Source: Saccoglossus kowalevskii (Eukaryota; Hemichordata; Enteropneusta; Harrimaniidae). From it: a stretch of 28,940 bases of DNA. The notes under the pieces are model-generated. The model made no database searches. It had not been told where the DNA came from and worked only from the letters and a program-made list of their open reading frames with translations. Position numbers and translations under genes: made by a program. The DNA is taken from positions 179,978 to 208,917 of the forward strand of contig NW_003120940.1 in the NCBI RefSeq assembly GCF_000003605.2, given 5' to 3'. This document shows, piece after piece, positions 1 to 13,900 of the stretch (within the stretch, counting starts at the first letter, position 1; every line of letters starts with the position of its first letter).

Positions 1-278
1 AAAAATCTAATAAGTATAATATGTAATAATTTCTACATAATTTTTCATTAAAATCTGCCTCATCATAAGTGTGCATAATTCAGTACTAACTTTACTGATT
101 AGGTCAAAGGTGAAATTAGCTGTATTGGCCAATCACATCACAGACTTAAAGTGTGACGTCACTTTCAAAGTGTGTAATACCAAAAATATCACACGGGTGT
201 TATTACACCGAAAGTGCATGATACATGTGATAAATATGTTTCTAAAACTCATGATTGTCTAAAGAGAAGTGCACCTGG

Positions 279-320
279 CTTTTATCTAACTTGTACAATG
301 AAATTCCGAGGCTGCTTAAG
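279..320. repeat. 42-base direct repeat, copy 1
   Basis: CTTTTATCTAACTTGTACAA continues to GGCTGCTTAAG and recurs at 828-869 with one mismatch (GAAATTCC versus GAAGTTCC). The spacing of 549 bases suggests a dispersed or tandem unit of that size; the sequence between the copies shows no other obvious repeat. Confidence 0.8.
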
Positions 321-827
321 ATAGAGATGCAGTTTATTTTGCAGATTTTGACAAATTTAACATTTTTTTCATTTGTTATGGCATTGTATGAACATCTGTG
401 TTCTATGAAAGTTTGAAATTAAAATTATTAGTGGAACTCTGTTAAATCCAACGGCGATGTAAATCAGCACATATTTTTACTTAACTATAAAATATGCAAA
501 TTAACAATTATCTCAGCTTCTTTTTAGTGCACATCCCAGAAAATAGCTCCTACTAGACGCTTTGACCTTTTTTTTGAAATTTTCACAAATGATTGACAAT
601 GTGTTTATCTTCAAAACGCCGTCGGGGCATCGTGTTTGGTGTTACAATCGTACAGACAACTAGCCTGGGTGTTAATTTATGCATAAACTTGAATTAGTGA
701 AATTTTAGCTGCTGCCAAGCAAAATTGACAACAATTCGATGTTGCAATAGCTTTTCACATATATGCATTGGGCACAACGATGCATTTTTTAGTTATTTTT
801 CTTCATAATATTATTTGACCAAGTTGA

Positions 828-869
828 CTTTTATCTAACTTGTACAATGAAGTTCCGAGGCTGCTTAAG
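828..869. repeat. 42-base direct repeat, copy 2
   Basis: Same orientation as the copy at 279-320, with one mismatch. Flanks differ on both sides. Confidence 0.8.
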
Positions 870-1115
870 TAGCCATAAGTATTATACATCGATCTCTAAA
901 ACAGCGTGTTGTAATTTTCTGGAAATCTGCGAGGTATCTGCATCTACATTATTAGAAACAGCGAAATCCAAATATAGATTGTTTACGTGGTATTTCCAAG
1001 ATTGTGGACGTTTTTAAAAATGAAATTCAGATCATGAAATTTTCAACAATTTTATCGTTTTACTTACTACTCCACCCAAGAGATTGGATCGATAAAATGT
1101 ATAATATCATGGTTG

Positions 1116-1160
1116 TTACGAGAATACCGCAAATTATGCACTCAGGCAGTACATGATCAC
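1116..1160. repeat. Single-arm fragment of the palindromic repeat family
   Basis: TTACGAGAATACCGCAAATT followed by ATGCACTCAGGCAGTAC matches the outer arm of the copy at 6771. No opposite arm was found, so this looks like a truncated copy. Confidence 0.6.
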
Positions 1161-2678
1161 ATTGACCCCCAGGATCGCCACGTGATGCTCAATACTCTGG
1201 CTGTACTGTTTTCATGTATAATTCATGACATCTTTAATATTTTTTCATACATTTGCCATACAACAGGACCACAATTTTCATTTTCTTTTGAAACAACATC
1301 TATATATTTTCATAATGTTAAATCAAAGCAGTGACGACACAGAATGCACCATAACCCTAGTTCAAACAGGCCAAATACGGCAAGAAAAGTTGAAATGGGA
1401 TCATCAGTAGAAAATCTATACAAACGTTCAAAATACACTAATCGAAGCTATGATTATGTTTTTTTCAGTAGTTTTATGAACCTGTCCACGGCCCAATGTT
1501 TTTTTTTCATTTTGTATATTCCACAAAATTATCAGATATTCTTAGTAATTATTTCGTCATGTTTCGGTAATTCGATAGTCGCTATGACTGAACAAGTCAT
1601 ACATTCCGGCGGATCTGTTTATGTTACAAAAAACTGAACCATGGTTAGTGATAATAGTTACTGTGTGTGCTTGAAGTATTAAAGCGCGGGAATTGGGTCC
1701 CAACCGACGATAACAACACACGCTAACAACGCAAAGGCTCTTGGGTAGACGCTTGTTTGTAAGCAATGACACGCTATGGCCATCTGACGCATGCGCAAGG
1801 GACGACCTCCCTTCAAGCTCTTAGAAAATACTTGTTGCACGTTGCATTGTCACATGATATATTGTACTAGTAGGTCAACAAATTCACCATTTGCACAATC
1901 ATTTCGGGATTCGTAGTGTTGTAATCACTGTAATACATACGCGTTATTAAGAGCTATATTTGATTACGTACATGCAAATGGCAACATAGATCTCCTTCAG
2001 ACTGAGAGAACCATGATTCTGGTTCCCGTTGTGCCAACTCATTCTCTGACCAATTTGGAACAGTAGACGCGATGGCGTTCAATTGAAACACTATTTGGGG
2101 GGAGGGGCAAGAACAAGACCCGTGACTCTCTCCTTCCCAATGCTTGACACCATTTCAGTCAATTTGATTTTGCGGTAGGTAAAATGGTTGAAATTGAAAA
2201 CAAGTTGTGTACAGCATATACCTTGATATGCCATATGATGTGCAGCAAGTCATTGAACTCCGGAAACGCGCAAGGAATGTTACATAGCAAAATTGTTCAA
2301 CTGCTGCCAAATAATAATTAATTGGAACTTTTAATATAGTGTGGGTTAAATTAAAAGCATGATGCAATATTTGGCTCCTCATTTCACGATTTATTGATTC
2401 TACCAGTTGTGCGCTTGTGAGAATATTGTTAACATGAAAAATAATGGTTCTGTTTGAATGATAGGCGATGTAGAATTGTATGACTAATATTGGGCGAGTA
2501 TTTGGTACCAGGCACAGTCTATATAATTGTGGGAGAATTGTGTGATTGAGCACTTATATCTGTTATTTCACTCGGTTACCTCATTTGATTAGGTTGGATT
2601 AATGTCAGGTTTTAAGCTGTTCTCATCAGAGTATATCTGTTGATATATGCGAGATATATGGGTCTCATATAAACAAAG

Positions 2679-2744
2679 ATGGCGACTTTGAGTGATGCGC
2701 AGATCAACGAGTACAAACTGAGAGGATTCCAATCTTTAATTACG
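2679..2744 (+). CDS. Possible small start exon or gene fragment
   Basis: ATG in a good context (AACAAAGATGGCG) opens 22 codons, MATLSDAQINEYKLRGFQSL then IT, followed by TAA. L-S-x-x-Q-I-x-x-Y-x-x-x-G-F recalls the N-terminus of phytanoyl-CoA dioxygenase-type proteins. A weak GTAATT donor could exist at 2744. I found no continuation downstream, and the minus-strand gene's 3' end lies only about 250 bases away. It may be a fragment or chance. Confidence 0.2.
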
Positions 2745-2994
2745 TAATTTTTAGGTGATTGGAAGGTATCGAAGGAGTCATCGGCGGCAATCGGTGCATG
2801 TCGCTCCCAGATCAAACCTCATACTTGTGATTTCCATTTGAAGAGCACATTGGATTGTGGGAAAATCAATGTTTGTCAACACAAATCTCGCACATGCGCA
2901 GCGCAACGACCACCGCGCTTTAACGACTTTTTAAAATTTCACACAGAAAATGTAGAAAAAGAATCAAGACAAATTAGGTGTGCAACAATAATTA

Positions 2995-3000
2995 TTTATT
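2995..3000 (-). terminator. Candidate poly(A) signal AATAAA for the VWD-ending gene
   Basis: TTTATT on the plus strand reads AATAAA on the minus strand, about 310 bases after the stop codon, followed by a TTGTTG/T-rich stretch as expected downstream of cleavage sites. Other AT-rich near-matches lie between it and the stop (for example near 3236), so the exact site is uncertain. Confidence 0.5.
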
Positions 3001-3311
3001 TAACCATTAAAACAAAACAAAAACGATGACCATTTTAATGATTCCCTTTTTCCCTTTTCAAGTTGAATGAATAATATCAATATGAAATCGTATTACCTTG
3101 AATATACAACTAGAAAGAACAGAAAACATGAAAACATAAGGCACACAAAAAACGAAAAATTTAAGGAATCACAGTAAAATAAATGCAGTACTGATTCACA
3201 ACTCAAACCCAACTACAAAAAAAGCAAAAACAAATAAATAAAATAAAATTGACTGCATGCATATTATATTGCAGATTTGATTGGCCGTTATCCATCTGCC
3301 GTGTCACTAGG

Positions 3312-3321
3312 TCAGTCGCAA
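3312..3321 (-). CDS. Exon V: ten-base terminal coding segment (Ser-Cys-Asp-stop)
   Basis: A strong acceptor (T-rich tract ending GTTTCAG, 3322-3323) is followed by T TGC GAC TGA. Joined to the AG left over from exon U it gives S-C-D and a stop, so the protein ends FGNSWLVPGSCD, as VWD domains normally end. The rest of this exon is 3' UTR, running to a candidate poly(A) signal at 2995-3000. Confidence 0.75.
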
Positions 3322-4942
3322 CTGAAACAAAAAAAGACATTTAATATTTAAAATCGCTTCAAGAAACAGAATAACACATTGCTAAAATAACACCTTTAAC
3401 ATTGCATTGTACATGGGAAAATTGTATCACATTGGACATATATAACACTTTTAAATATCACGTGATATCCCTGATTCATTTCTATCATGTAATCTCTTTA
3501 TATCATTATCACATTATTACTCACCTTCCTGGCACAAGCCAACTATTCCCAAACTCCTCAATTGATTTAGCCATGGTACCATCAGGTTTTCGGAAGTCAT
3601 CTGTCATGTCGTCGTCATCATCTCCAAGTAAACCACATATTTTCCCAGACATCTTAGACGAAATTGTCACATGCAGCGTCCTATCACCGTCCCAGACCAC
3701 GTGTATATGACGCATGATCTTGACATTGACTTCTGTATCGGTACTGAAGATTATCAGATCCGGACTTACCTTTGAATACTTATTTGTTGAAACAACGTCG
3801 TTAATCTGGGGGAAATGGATACAGTCAAATTCATCAGTCACACACAATACTACGAAGTTACTACGAGAGGTTATTACCTCAAAGTATGCACGAAGACAGT
3901 ACAGCTCGAGTATTGACCGACGCGCAGCATAGGTCGATGCGACGGCCTACTGTCTGAGTGCATACTTTGAGGTATGCTTCCAATAATCTTATTATTATAC
4001 ACCTTTTGCTTCATCAACATCATCAAGGACACATCATTGGAATGCAGAAATCCAAGAAGTTTTGAACAGAATCAACGAACTTCTTTGTGTGGAATCCGGT
4101 CAAACTCTGATGGCAGCCATGTTTGTATTTATTATTAGAGGACGCTTACGCGCGTCATAATTGCATATTTGGAATTCGTATTTCCTTATATGGTAGGATG
4201 AAAATATCCCGTAAAATACCGCAAATTTACGCCACGCTGTAACTTATGGCGTTACGGTGACAGATGTATAATAATGAACATTATGATATGAAGTGATTTG
4301 CGCTAAATAAGTAATAGTATTGGCAACCGATCTCTCGTGTATTACAGTCAGAAACTGTAATTGTACAACGCTTACCGATCGACGAGGCCAAAAACAAAAT
4401 GTGTCAAAAAGATATTTTTTTAGAGATTCAGCCACTATTTTCAATCTAATAACAACTTTTATCAAGTCCACTGATTTATATTGTTATATGAATGAGACTA
4501 TCAGAATATATTTTTTTTATACAATCTATGTACTTTAATAAACGAGTGTGTCGATGTCGGTTAGGTTTTGAAAAGGTATCACTTGCGGACTCTCCTTGAA
4601 GAACATAGGCCACAGAAGGTTACGTGTTGGAAACAAAACAATAGCAACAGATGATGACAACCAATTTGAGAATTAGTCAATTTATACGACTCAAATCATT
4701 CCCATTCGCGTATGAGCAGCAATGTACTTCCCGAGATTTCTCGTGCGACTGCATGTCATCTGCAGTACGTTAGCCCAATCGCTAAACTCCAAGTCGTATA
4801 TACAAATGTCAACAGTGGGTTATATATCATTCCGCAAGTAAAAACTGATTGCCGAAAGTCATTTCAGGCCGACATCTGAATTCCAGCGCAATTTTAGATT
4901 TTTTGACTCAGGTGCAGTTAAAAATTATAGGTCGTTACAAAA

Positions 4943-4992
<50 letters not shown>

Positions 4993-7900
4993 GTAACCAC
5001 TTTCATAGACATTTTAAAGTATATAATATAAACTTTAATGGAAAAAGCATGATTACAACTAAACTATTTTGCATTTGCGCCATTAATAAAGATGACATTG
5101 GTTCGCATTGTGTACTCCAATAGTTAAGGTAGACGGGTCCGTGCCGCTGCTAAAACGCCAACTTTTTGGTTTAGAAACGCCCTCAACTTCGATTATTTTG
5201 GATCCTGTCATGAATTTGTTTTCGCGTATCTGTTAACCGACTTAATTAACTGATTATTAGCGAATTGCTGTGTTATGTCTGTCATCGTGTAGGCCTATTT
5301 GAAGTTTTGGACGGAACTTGGCTCAGTGATTTGGAACTAATTACAAGATACCGTCGCTATTCTGACATCCGTAGTTATTAATGTAGTGAACGATTAATCA
5401 AAAGATATGACGTATTCAGTGCTTAATGTGATTGGCTTTATGATTGAAGGTTACGCCCTAGAGTCTTTTTACTGTTTTGTAATTGGTTAGAGTTTTGAAA
5501 ATGAATAAAGAGAGTTTGAGTTGGTCTTGGCGAATACTCCACGACAGACGCAGTCCGAGAGAGTCCAGGGGCGAGCCTTGAGGCAGTCCAGTCTTGGGCG
5601 AGTCTTGGTTCAGCCTTAAGAGAGTCTTGGGGACTTTTTCCCCAGGGCGCTGTGTCTTATAGAGTGCTCGAAAGATCGACTAAGACGAGAGCTGAAACGT
5701 ATTTCGTTGTGTGTGTCTTATTTGACTGTAAAGTATAAGTGACTTTCCCGATCCCGTACCTCAAGGGGACGAGATAGAGAGACGAGACGAGTTTCCCCCT
5801 GAAAGTGTGGAGAACCCGAGAGAAAGAGAATTTCCCCCTGATAATCCCATGGCTGCATAGCACTCACTCTCAAAACCAAAATCTCGCGAGATTTGTGTAT
5901 AGATTAGCACACACTTACTACAATCTTTCGTTTTTGAAGAAGCTTTACTTCATCGTCTGCCACTATTATAGTAGCACCGTAGACCACTGCGTAGTGCTGA
6001 CCGTGCCTCATCCTTGTTGCATGATGTTTAACTATGATAGTGAATTCTGGGACGGTATGTACACAGTCTTGAACAAGCACGTAGGAACAGTTTCCTTGGA
6101 AGTTATATTTCAGTCCATCAAACGTTCTTAAGTGCGGATCTCTGATATCAGAGCCATCTAAATAAAAAATATTAGTATATATTTACATATATAATTAGTA
6201 GGTCACTGCTGGTGGAAAAAAAATGTCTCTAAGATATATCGTAACTGATTTGGTTTTTCTGAACATGAAATACTGGGCTCGCGCATGTCTGTCCAGTCAC
6301 TCTGCTTTGTACCAAAATATTTTACAGTAATAATATATGCTGCATTTTACATATTATTGATAAAAATATAAGATCGAGGAAAAAAGACTCTCGCTTTGAC
6401 AAAATCGAATGTTATTAGTGAATTTTGATTTTTAAATAGAAACATTTCTATCTTAGAAATTTGCATTGTTTGAAAACAAGTGAATCGTTATTACAATATA
6501 CATACAATGTAGTATTCAGTAACTAACAAATGCACCAATCAGCGTGGCTTGTTTGATTATTCAAAAAAATACGTGCGCTGATTGGTAATTTCCTTCAATG
6601 ACGTTTACTATATAATATTAAATATTCTCAAATGCAGTCCTTGTCGTACTTTACCAAAGTATGATAACTGGCGAGTAAGGTAATTATGAACAAATAATAA
6701 ATGATTCTAAATAAAACATTAGCCTCTATGAATGAAAAGTAATAATCATATTTAAAAGCATATGAGGCCATTACGAGGATACCGCAAAGTATGCACCCAG
6801 ACAGTACGCCTTTGCATCGACCTTCGTGCATATTATATATCTTTCTCTCCCAATGACACATCATGGGAATGCCGAAATCCAAAATACAGATAAAACAGAT
6901 TTAGCGAACATCTTCGTGTGGGGTCTGATCAAACCCTGGGTGACGCCATGTTTGTTTTTATTATTAGAGGACCCTCACAACACTTGAACGTTTAATAGTA
7001 ATGTTTTCAATCATACAGGGTCATAAACTATGCATCCTACCTTTTTTCTCACAGCATTGTCCCGTGTATCCATAATCGCAATGACAGTAGGAAGAACAGT
7101 CATATGATGTTACACATGTCCCATGTCCAGAACAACCTGTCAAGGGAAATATTCCGTCACCATGTTGGAAATTATAGGTTTCACTGTTGGCAAACATTAT
7201 CCAATACCTGCATAACTTTTCTAATGTTTTGAGGCAGAATATTTGTTTAACTTTATTGCGCCACAACGCTATATGTAGCCTTGAACTCAGAATGACGCAT
7301 TAGATTATGGTGATCACTTACTTATATGATTGTCAATCAGAAATGATGGTATACTTCTATGCTATATAGAAACGTGTAACAACAACAATCACTTACTGTC
7401 GTCACAAGGGGTACAGTCTGGCTCTGAACAGTTACTTCCTTTCCTGCCACGAACACATACTGGATATATGCCACATTCGTACTTAGGTCTGCATTTACAC
7501 ACACCTTCAACCCAGTAAGGCGTTTCATCTGGTGGACATATACAATATTCACAGTCACATTCTCCGTATTGATCATAAGTTGACATAACTCGACTGCCAT
7601 TGCACTCACATTGTTCTGGCTCTGGATATGGCGTAGTAGTAGAGCCTAGAGTTGATGTGCTTGATGCTGAAGTACTAAGTGGTGTTGTTGTAGTTGTTTC
7701 TTCACATGGAGGGAACGCCTCACACCACCTTTACGACACGAAACAAGTCTATTAGTTATATGTCATATACATTTACGAACAGTATTCAAAGTTCCAATGC
7801 AAGGCGAACTAGTAGCAAACTCTAGCATCTGTTAGTAATTGTAGACCGTTTGTGGGCAAAATATCAAATTTCCTAGCATATTTATGGCACTGCTGTAATA

Positions 7901-10900
7901 TTCAACGTCATATGTTCAGATAAATGATGAAAATCAACGGTATACAGACTACCGTTGAAACATTACTCAACCCTCTAGTAAATAACCATTAAAAAGCATG
8001 GGCGACAAACGTTCAAATTATCCCACAATGGCAAGCTGGAAGGATATTGTTGACCACTTTGTCACACTCCATGCAGTTATACAGTTACAGAAGCATCTGT
8101 CTTGTAGTGACCAGACATATACTATTTGTTCGCAGATTTTCAGAAAGCTCTACATTAATCTGACGGGAAAGATGTTTTTGATTATAAAATTCAATTTAAT
8201 CCCATGTTAAATCGTCTGTTACAAAAGAAATATCGCTTTATTTTGATCTTGGAGTGGGCTTCGACAAAGTTGTATTTTCCGCTTTTATATAATTGAATTG
8301 GAAATATGGTGTATTATCATAGTTACCAAGTTAACCAGGTTTATTTTTTTACAAAAATATGACGAAATCGAAGTAGTGTATCTCGGATACTGTAAAACGT
8401 ATTTTGATTTATTAAGTTGTGCTGTCAACTGCTTGATTCTACGGAACGGTGGGATCACGGAATATCACGAAAGATACTATAAAAAGTTGTATAATATGGA
8501 CAAACGATGGAAATATTCCTGAGCCACTGAAATTAAAAATGTACTGTTCTATTATGAGTTTGGCTACGTGTTGTTATATCAAGGTGTGTGCGTTATAATC
8601 CTTTCACAAATGAGATTAAAAGCGGAGACAGCAGCTCAAAAATACAAGACTTGATGGCCGACTTGTGTACAAATGTGAAACTATAGAAATTATTAAATTA
8701 TTTTGTGTATTGATAAATTTAAAGCACGAAGGTCACTAGCTAAGTTTAGTAGCTTTTGTCATCCTCTCGAAATAGAAACCGGTAGACTTCAAGGATTTGA
8801 TATGTGATTTTGTAATTTATGCTACAGAGAAATTGGCGACGAATACGATTTCATAAAGAAATATCCGACATGGAACCTGCTGAGGCAACGCTATTTACGT
8901 AAAAACACTATATGCGTACCCTTCTCTTCATAAATTCAACCAATTGCTGACTTCAAAAAACATTGTTGTTGTCAGTTTCGCACTTTATATATGTCATTCA
9001 TTTGAACTAAAAGACAGATTGTAAAGTATATTGTTATTTATTTTTCTTATTCTCTAGCTACTACCCTGTCTACTGCTTAACATATAAAGGATCGGTGGCC
9101 TAAATCAAGGTTAAATAAACATAATAGTTTTCTTGTGATTGCTTAGCAGATTTAGCCACTTATTTAGACATGTTGTGACCTGGAAGAGCTTGAGAAGTGG
9201 TTCATGAAGGCAATGGTTTAACAACATAAGGAATTTGATAGGAAAGACATACAAGAAAAGCATCCTTAATAATTATAAGCTATATATAACTCAGTGTCGC
9301 ATACGACTTGTTTACCACTTCCGTGTGACTGAGAATGTTCTAGAACCGTACTGTGTCTGGGTGGAATTTTTAGAAGTTGGTTGAATAGGTAATAGGACAC
9401 TGTAGTTCCAGACTCATTATGTATGCTGATGTAATGGTCTATTTATAGACAGTGTGGGTATATATAGGGGAGTTGTTCAACACTGAGATCAGATCGGAGA
9501 TCTCGTTGAATTGTATTGGAGTTTAAGTATCTAGTTATTGGAGTAGTGGAGTTTTACCGCGTTATTGTACTTGATGTTTGCAGAGTATAATAATACCAGT
9601 ACCAGTTGAAACCTCATCTTTTGGCTCCGTATTCGTATTTTATCATCGCCGCCAGGGAAGTCTTTCTGTTACTGCTGCCATTTTGGTATTTGAACCATCA
9701 CACCTGTACTATACCAATTACGGTAATATTACGTTGCGTGTGACACTCAGTAATGTGCTTGATAGCCAAACCTAAGTATAAACTTACCCGAGTTCCTTTA
9801 CAAACTTCTTTGATTCTAATTTAAAAACGTTGACCTCGATGTCGAAAATATTGAATAGTTTTGCCTTAAAATCGCTTGTTACTTCCGGGACACCTCCCAT
9901 CACATCAAATCGTATTGGTGTGTTGGGATCACCACAGTCTTCCTGACACAAGGTAGCCTGAGCCTCTGCTTTAATCGGAACTGCTATATCAAGGGATATT
10001 CCAGCAACAGTTTTTGTGCCTTTCTTTATTCCTACAATCAATTATTATCAAGTATTATAAGTAAGTTATTCCAGAAAATGTTCATATCCATCTACATGCG
10101 ATGACTGTTACACAAAATCATTACACGTTTTAGTTTAGGAACATCCAAGAGATTTCAACTTAAACAAAAATAAAACGTACATATTTTTTCTTATTTCCCG
10201 TTGCTAATAAAATCTATATCCATTTGGTTCAAACTTATTGTAATAACAATAAACACCATTTTGCATCAACATCTAGTGATAAAACTATGACGCTCAAGGA
10301 GTTAAGATGGCGGTCAAGTTAAGTTGGATCCCTTCAATCATTGAAATACATGATTGCGTTTGAAATTAAATACCTACTACACCAGTTTCTGTTTCTGGTT
10401 ACTCATAGTAGCACAAAAAACATGTGACTTGTTGAAATTCACGTTAAAAAGCATCTTCAACTTCAACATCATGACAGAGGTTATTAGTCCCTATCCATGA
10501 TATAGTAGTTTGGGTACATTCATTGTGATAACATTTATATTTCCACCTGTATATAAATCTTGATAATATTTAATATTTTCTCGTTACATAATTGGCAATT
10601 TAGTATTTAAAGCCACACGGTTTGTACATGTGTGTTAAACAGTTATGTGGTCATTGTCCACATGGTCATGTGATTGTGTTAGATGAATCCCAATATACAA
10701 CGCCGATATGCAGATATATGCATTTGCTAGACGTATAACAGCTGGTGAGTACATTTAAAAACATTTGTTCAAAGATATAACAACATTATTTCTACGCGAT
10801 CTCCTGAATACAGACACATGTCGGGGAAAAGTACAATCGCTAGCAGAACACAAGAAAGGCCGTAATGAAAGCGGAGTTGAATAAAAGCTTACAAAACAGC

Positions 10901-13900
10901 TAAACAGTTTCCCAGTGAGAGTAAAACCAGTTATCTGGGTGTACGTGATGGGGCATCGACCAAAAAAGTCTAGGAGGAACGCCGTTTGGTCAGGCGGGAA
11001 AACGTCAATCAGATACAACAGGAAGACGCGGGTGTAAATCGTACAAGTCAATAATTGGAAGATATATATAGAAGGTAATGCGAAGATTCCCCGAGTAAAC
11101 AAATCACTTAATAATCCAGAATAACGAACTGAAACAACAAAACAATCAACAACAATACAACAGATCATTTTACACCTCTAATATCCTAATACCCGACATA
11201 TAGTACAGATAGCGTTATATTTAAGCCAATTATATGGTTATGTATATATATAGTTATGTATTTATAGAAACAACGGAAAAATGGGACATTAAAATGAACC
11301 ATAAAATAGAACTATAAGCCAGCAAACGTAAACCGATTAGTGCCCGGTCATATAGAGTAACCAAACAAAAACGCAAATATAAAAAGAATAGTAAATGGGA
11401 TGTTGACACAATACATCATCACCAGCATCCCACTGCAAGTGGTCTAGCCCAATAATTTTGATCGAAAAACTTTCAAAAATCACCTGCGACATTTTCAATG
11501 AAACAAGATTCCGATAAGCCAATTCGAAATTGGAATTACGTAAAACGGAACAGAACAACAAACGACAGTGTTTAAAACAGTTACTGAAATGCGAGATTCT
11601 GTGATGGGATCACACTTCGGTTTTGCAAAATCATACACAGTAACACGAGAAAAATATTAATGGCTAGCAAATCACCTTGCTATCGGCAAGAAGAAAACAA
11701 ACATATTGGAAATTGTAGTCAATTTCGCGAAATTCCCAGAAGCCTTTGCAACACCTTAACAAAATATATATTCAACAGCAGAATTTGCAAACATGGAGCG
11801 CCAAGACACATGCCTTCACCGCGTCGTGTTCGATATGGGGTTCGCAACACAACGCATGTGAAATATAAACACAAACAGAAAATAATATGTAAAATATATA
11901 TTTGTTTTCCCATCATATATTTCGGGCAATTCGTTTGAATTAGTAGTTTTTACAGTTGAATCAGCGGCGAAGGAGTCAACGTGATGTATCGATTGTAAGA
12001 ATACGACCCTACGAGCTGCGAAACCATGGCTAGTATTAGGATGGGCCATAGTTCAATACTAAATGTGACAATTTAGGTATTAGATATTATAGTTAGCTAT
12101 AACCCTCACTTCCTGAATAATAGAAAAATAAAACGTACATGTTTCTGAGTTGTTTGGAATAATATGTTTACTCACCTGGAAGTATTTTTAACCACCACGG
12201 AAGCTTTGAAAGCAAATGCATGAGGTTCTTGTTTTGAGGCGGCAATTCTGCTACAAATTTTGGGACAATAGCTCCTTCTGCATTTACTGTGATTTCTACT
12301 GATTCACCAAAATTCACATCTCCTTTCAAAATAGGATCCAGTGTTAGCTGACAACAGATTTCAAAATTTGAGTTAGTACTTTAGCAGACTTGTTATTGTT
12401 TCTCATTGTCCTCAAAAAATCTCATAAGCCATTGCGATTTTAGACTATACTATACTTACTATAGGTTTTGGAATTTGAAGGCCATATGTGTCTGTCCATA
12501 TAGCTCCAGCTTTCAGACCAGTTCTTATACCAGCAGATCCAGTAAGTGTACCCAGAGATATCTAACGAGAGAGAGCATACATTGTCAAATCAATTATCAG
12601 CAACAAAAACCAAACTCTGAACATGAAAAACATTGAGGAAATGTAAATATTACATAAATTATGAAAAAGGATATATACCATGAATTTTTCTAGTGTGCTC
12701 TAAAACAAACACACATGGCAGCCCCCAGGATTTGACCGGACCCCATACAAAGATGTTAGCCAATCTGTTCTAAAGTTTTATTACAAGGATACCGAAAATA
12801 TGCATGGAGACATCTTACATCTGTACGTTGGTCTTCGTGCATATCTTTTGGTATCCTCGTAATACCCTCATATTAATACTTGTAGTGTCACAATAATTGG
12901 AATGAACACATATTTAGCTTCTAAGGTAAAGGATATCATGTTACAGAAAATCAAATTTTCTAGGTGTAATATCTTTGCGTATAAAATAGACTTACACTTG
13001 CAGACGCCGACCCTTCTACATCCACGACAAATTTTATAACGCCAGGAATAAACACGTAAGGCAAAATAAATCGAGCCAGTACTTTATCAACAAGAGTTTT
13101 AGACCCATCTACTGAAGCACTGCAAAAAACATATTTAAAAAAAATATTACGATATGATTTCATATTTTAATGTATTCAATGAAATATGCTGTTATTGTTA
13201 TCAATATATAATCTGTTACCGTTTGCCGTGACTAGTTGTAGTGAAGGTTTGAGTTAACTAAAAATGTGTCACTACTATGATATATTTATTAACGTTTATG
13301 TGAATGTTCTACTAATATAAATGGCCGCCATGCTCTCGCTGAAAGTGATGAAACAGGCGTGTTTTGCGGCTCGAACTCACTGTTCCATTTAACATTGTAC
13401 ATGGGTAATGAACGCATTGACGATAGTGGAACTTTATATGAGGAACAAATAAATATCGTTCCTAAAAAGGTCTCGTAAATCATTTACATCTAAGCTCCAT
13501 AGCGTACCTTGCTTTCCATTCATACTTTCCCTCAACAGTGTTGGTTAGAGAGCCGTCAAATTCCATTCCAACTAAAGTTATGCCATTCCACCAATCGGCT
13601 TCAAAGCTAAACTTGAAAGTTGATTGGAACACCACTTTTGGAGTAATTGTCAAAATATGTGGGCCTCTCTAGTATGAGAAAACGCAATATGTTGTTTGCA
13701 AATTTATCATAACTGTTTTATATTTGCACCTTACATGACAGGCTATGTGTTGGCATTTTAATGTGAAAAGCTTAAAAGATTTTGTTAATGAAACTTGAAT
13801 CTAGCAAAAAATTATCGACATATTTATATTTTGATGCATATTTCATTGTAATGGACATACCTTAATGACATACGGGAAAGACAGCTCAAAACTTGGTCTC

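Larger units (their letters stand above)
1..2678. other. Intergenic, no supported gene
   Basis: AT-rich DNA downstream of the VWD-ending gene. Apart from the 42-base direct repeats and the repeat arm at 1116 I see nothing. An open frame on the minus strand at 2155-2553 (132 codons) lacks recognisable motifs or splice context. Confidence 0.6.

Noticed and set aside
2155-2553. 132-codon minus-strand open frame
   Set aside because: No motifs, no convincing splice or start context, low-complexity hydrophobic composition; it lies past the 3' end of the annotated gene.
5657-5863. Open frame partly shared with 15219-15467
   Set aside because: Both lie in the LTR-like repeat; the resemblance is due to the repeat, not to a conserved gene.
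10755-11168. 137-codon minus-strand open frame in an intron
   Set aside because: Phe/Leu/Cys-rich with no recognisable family; exons Q and R join in phase without it.
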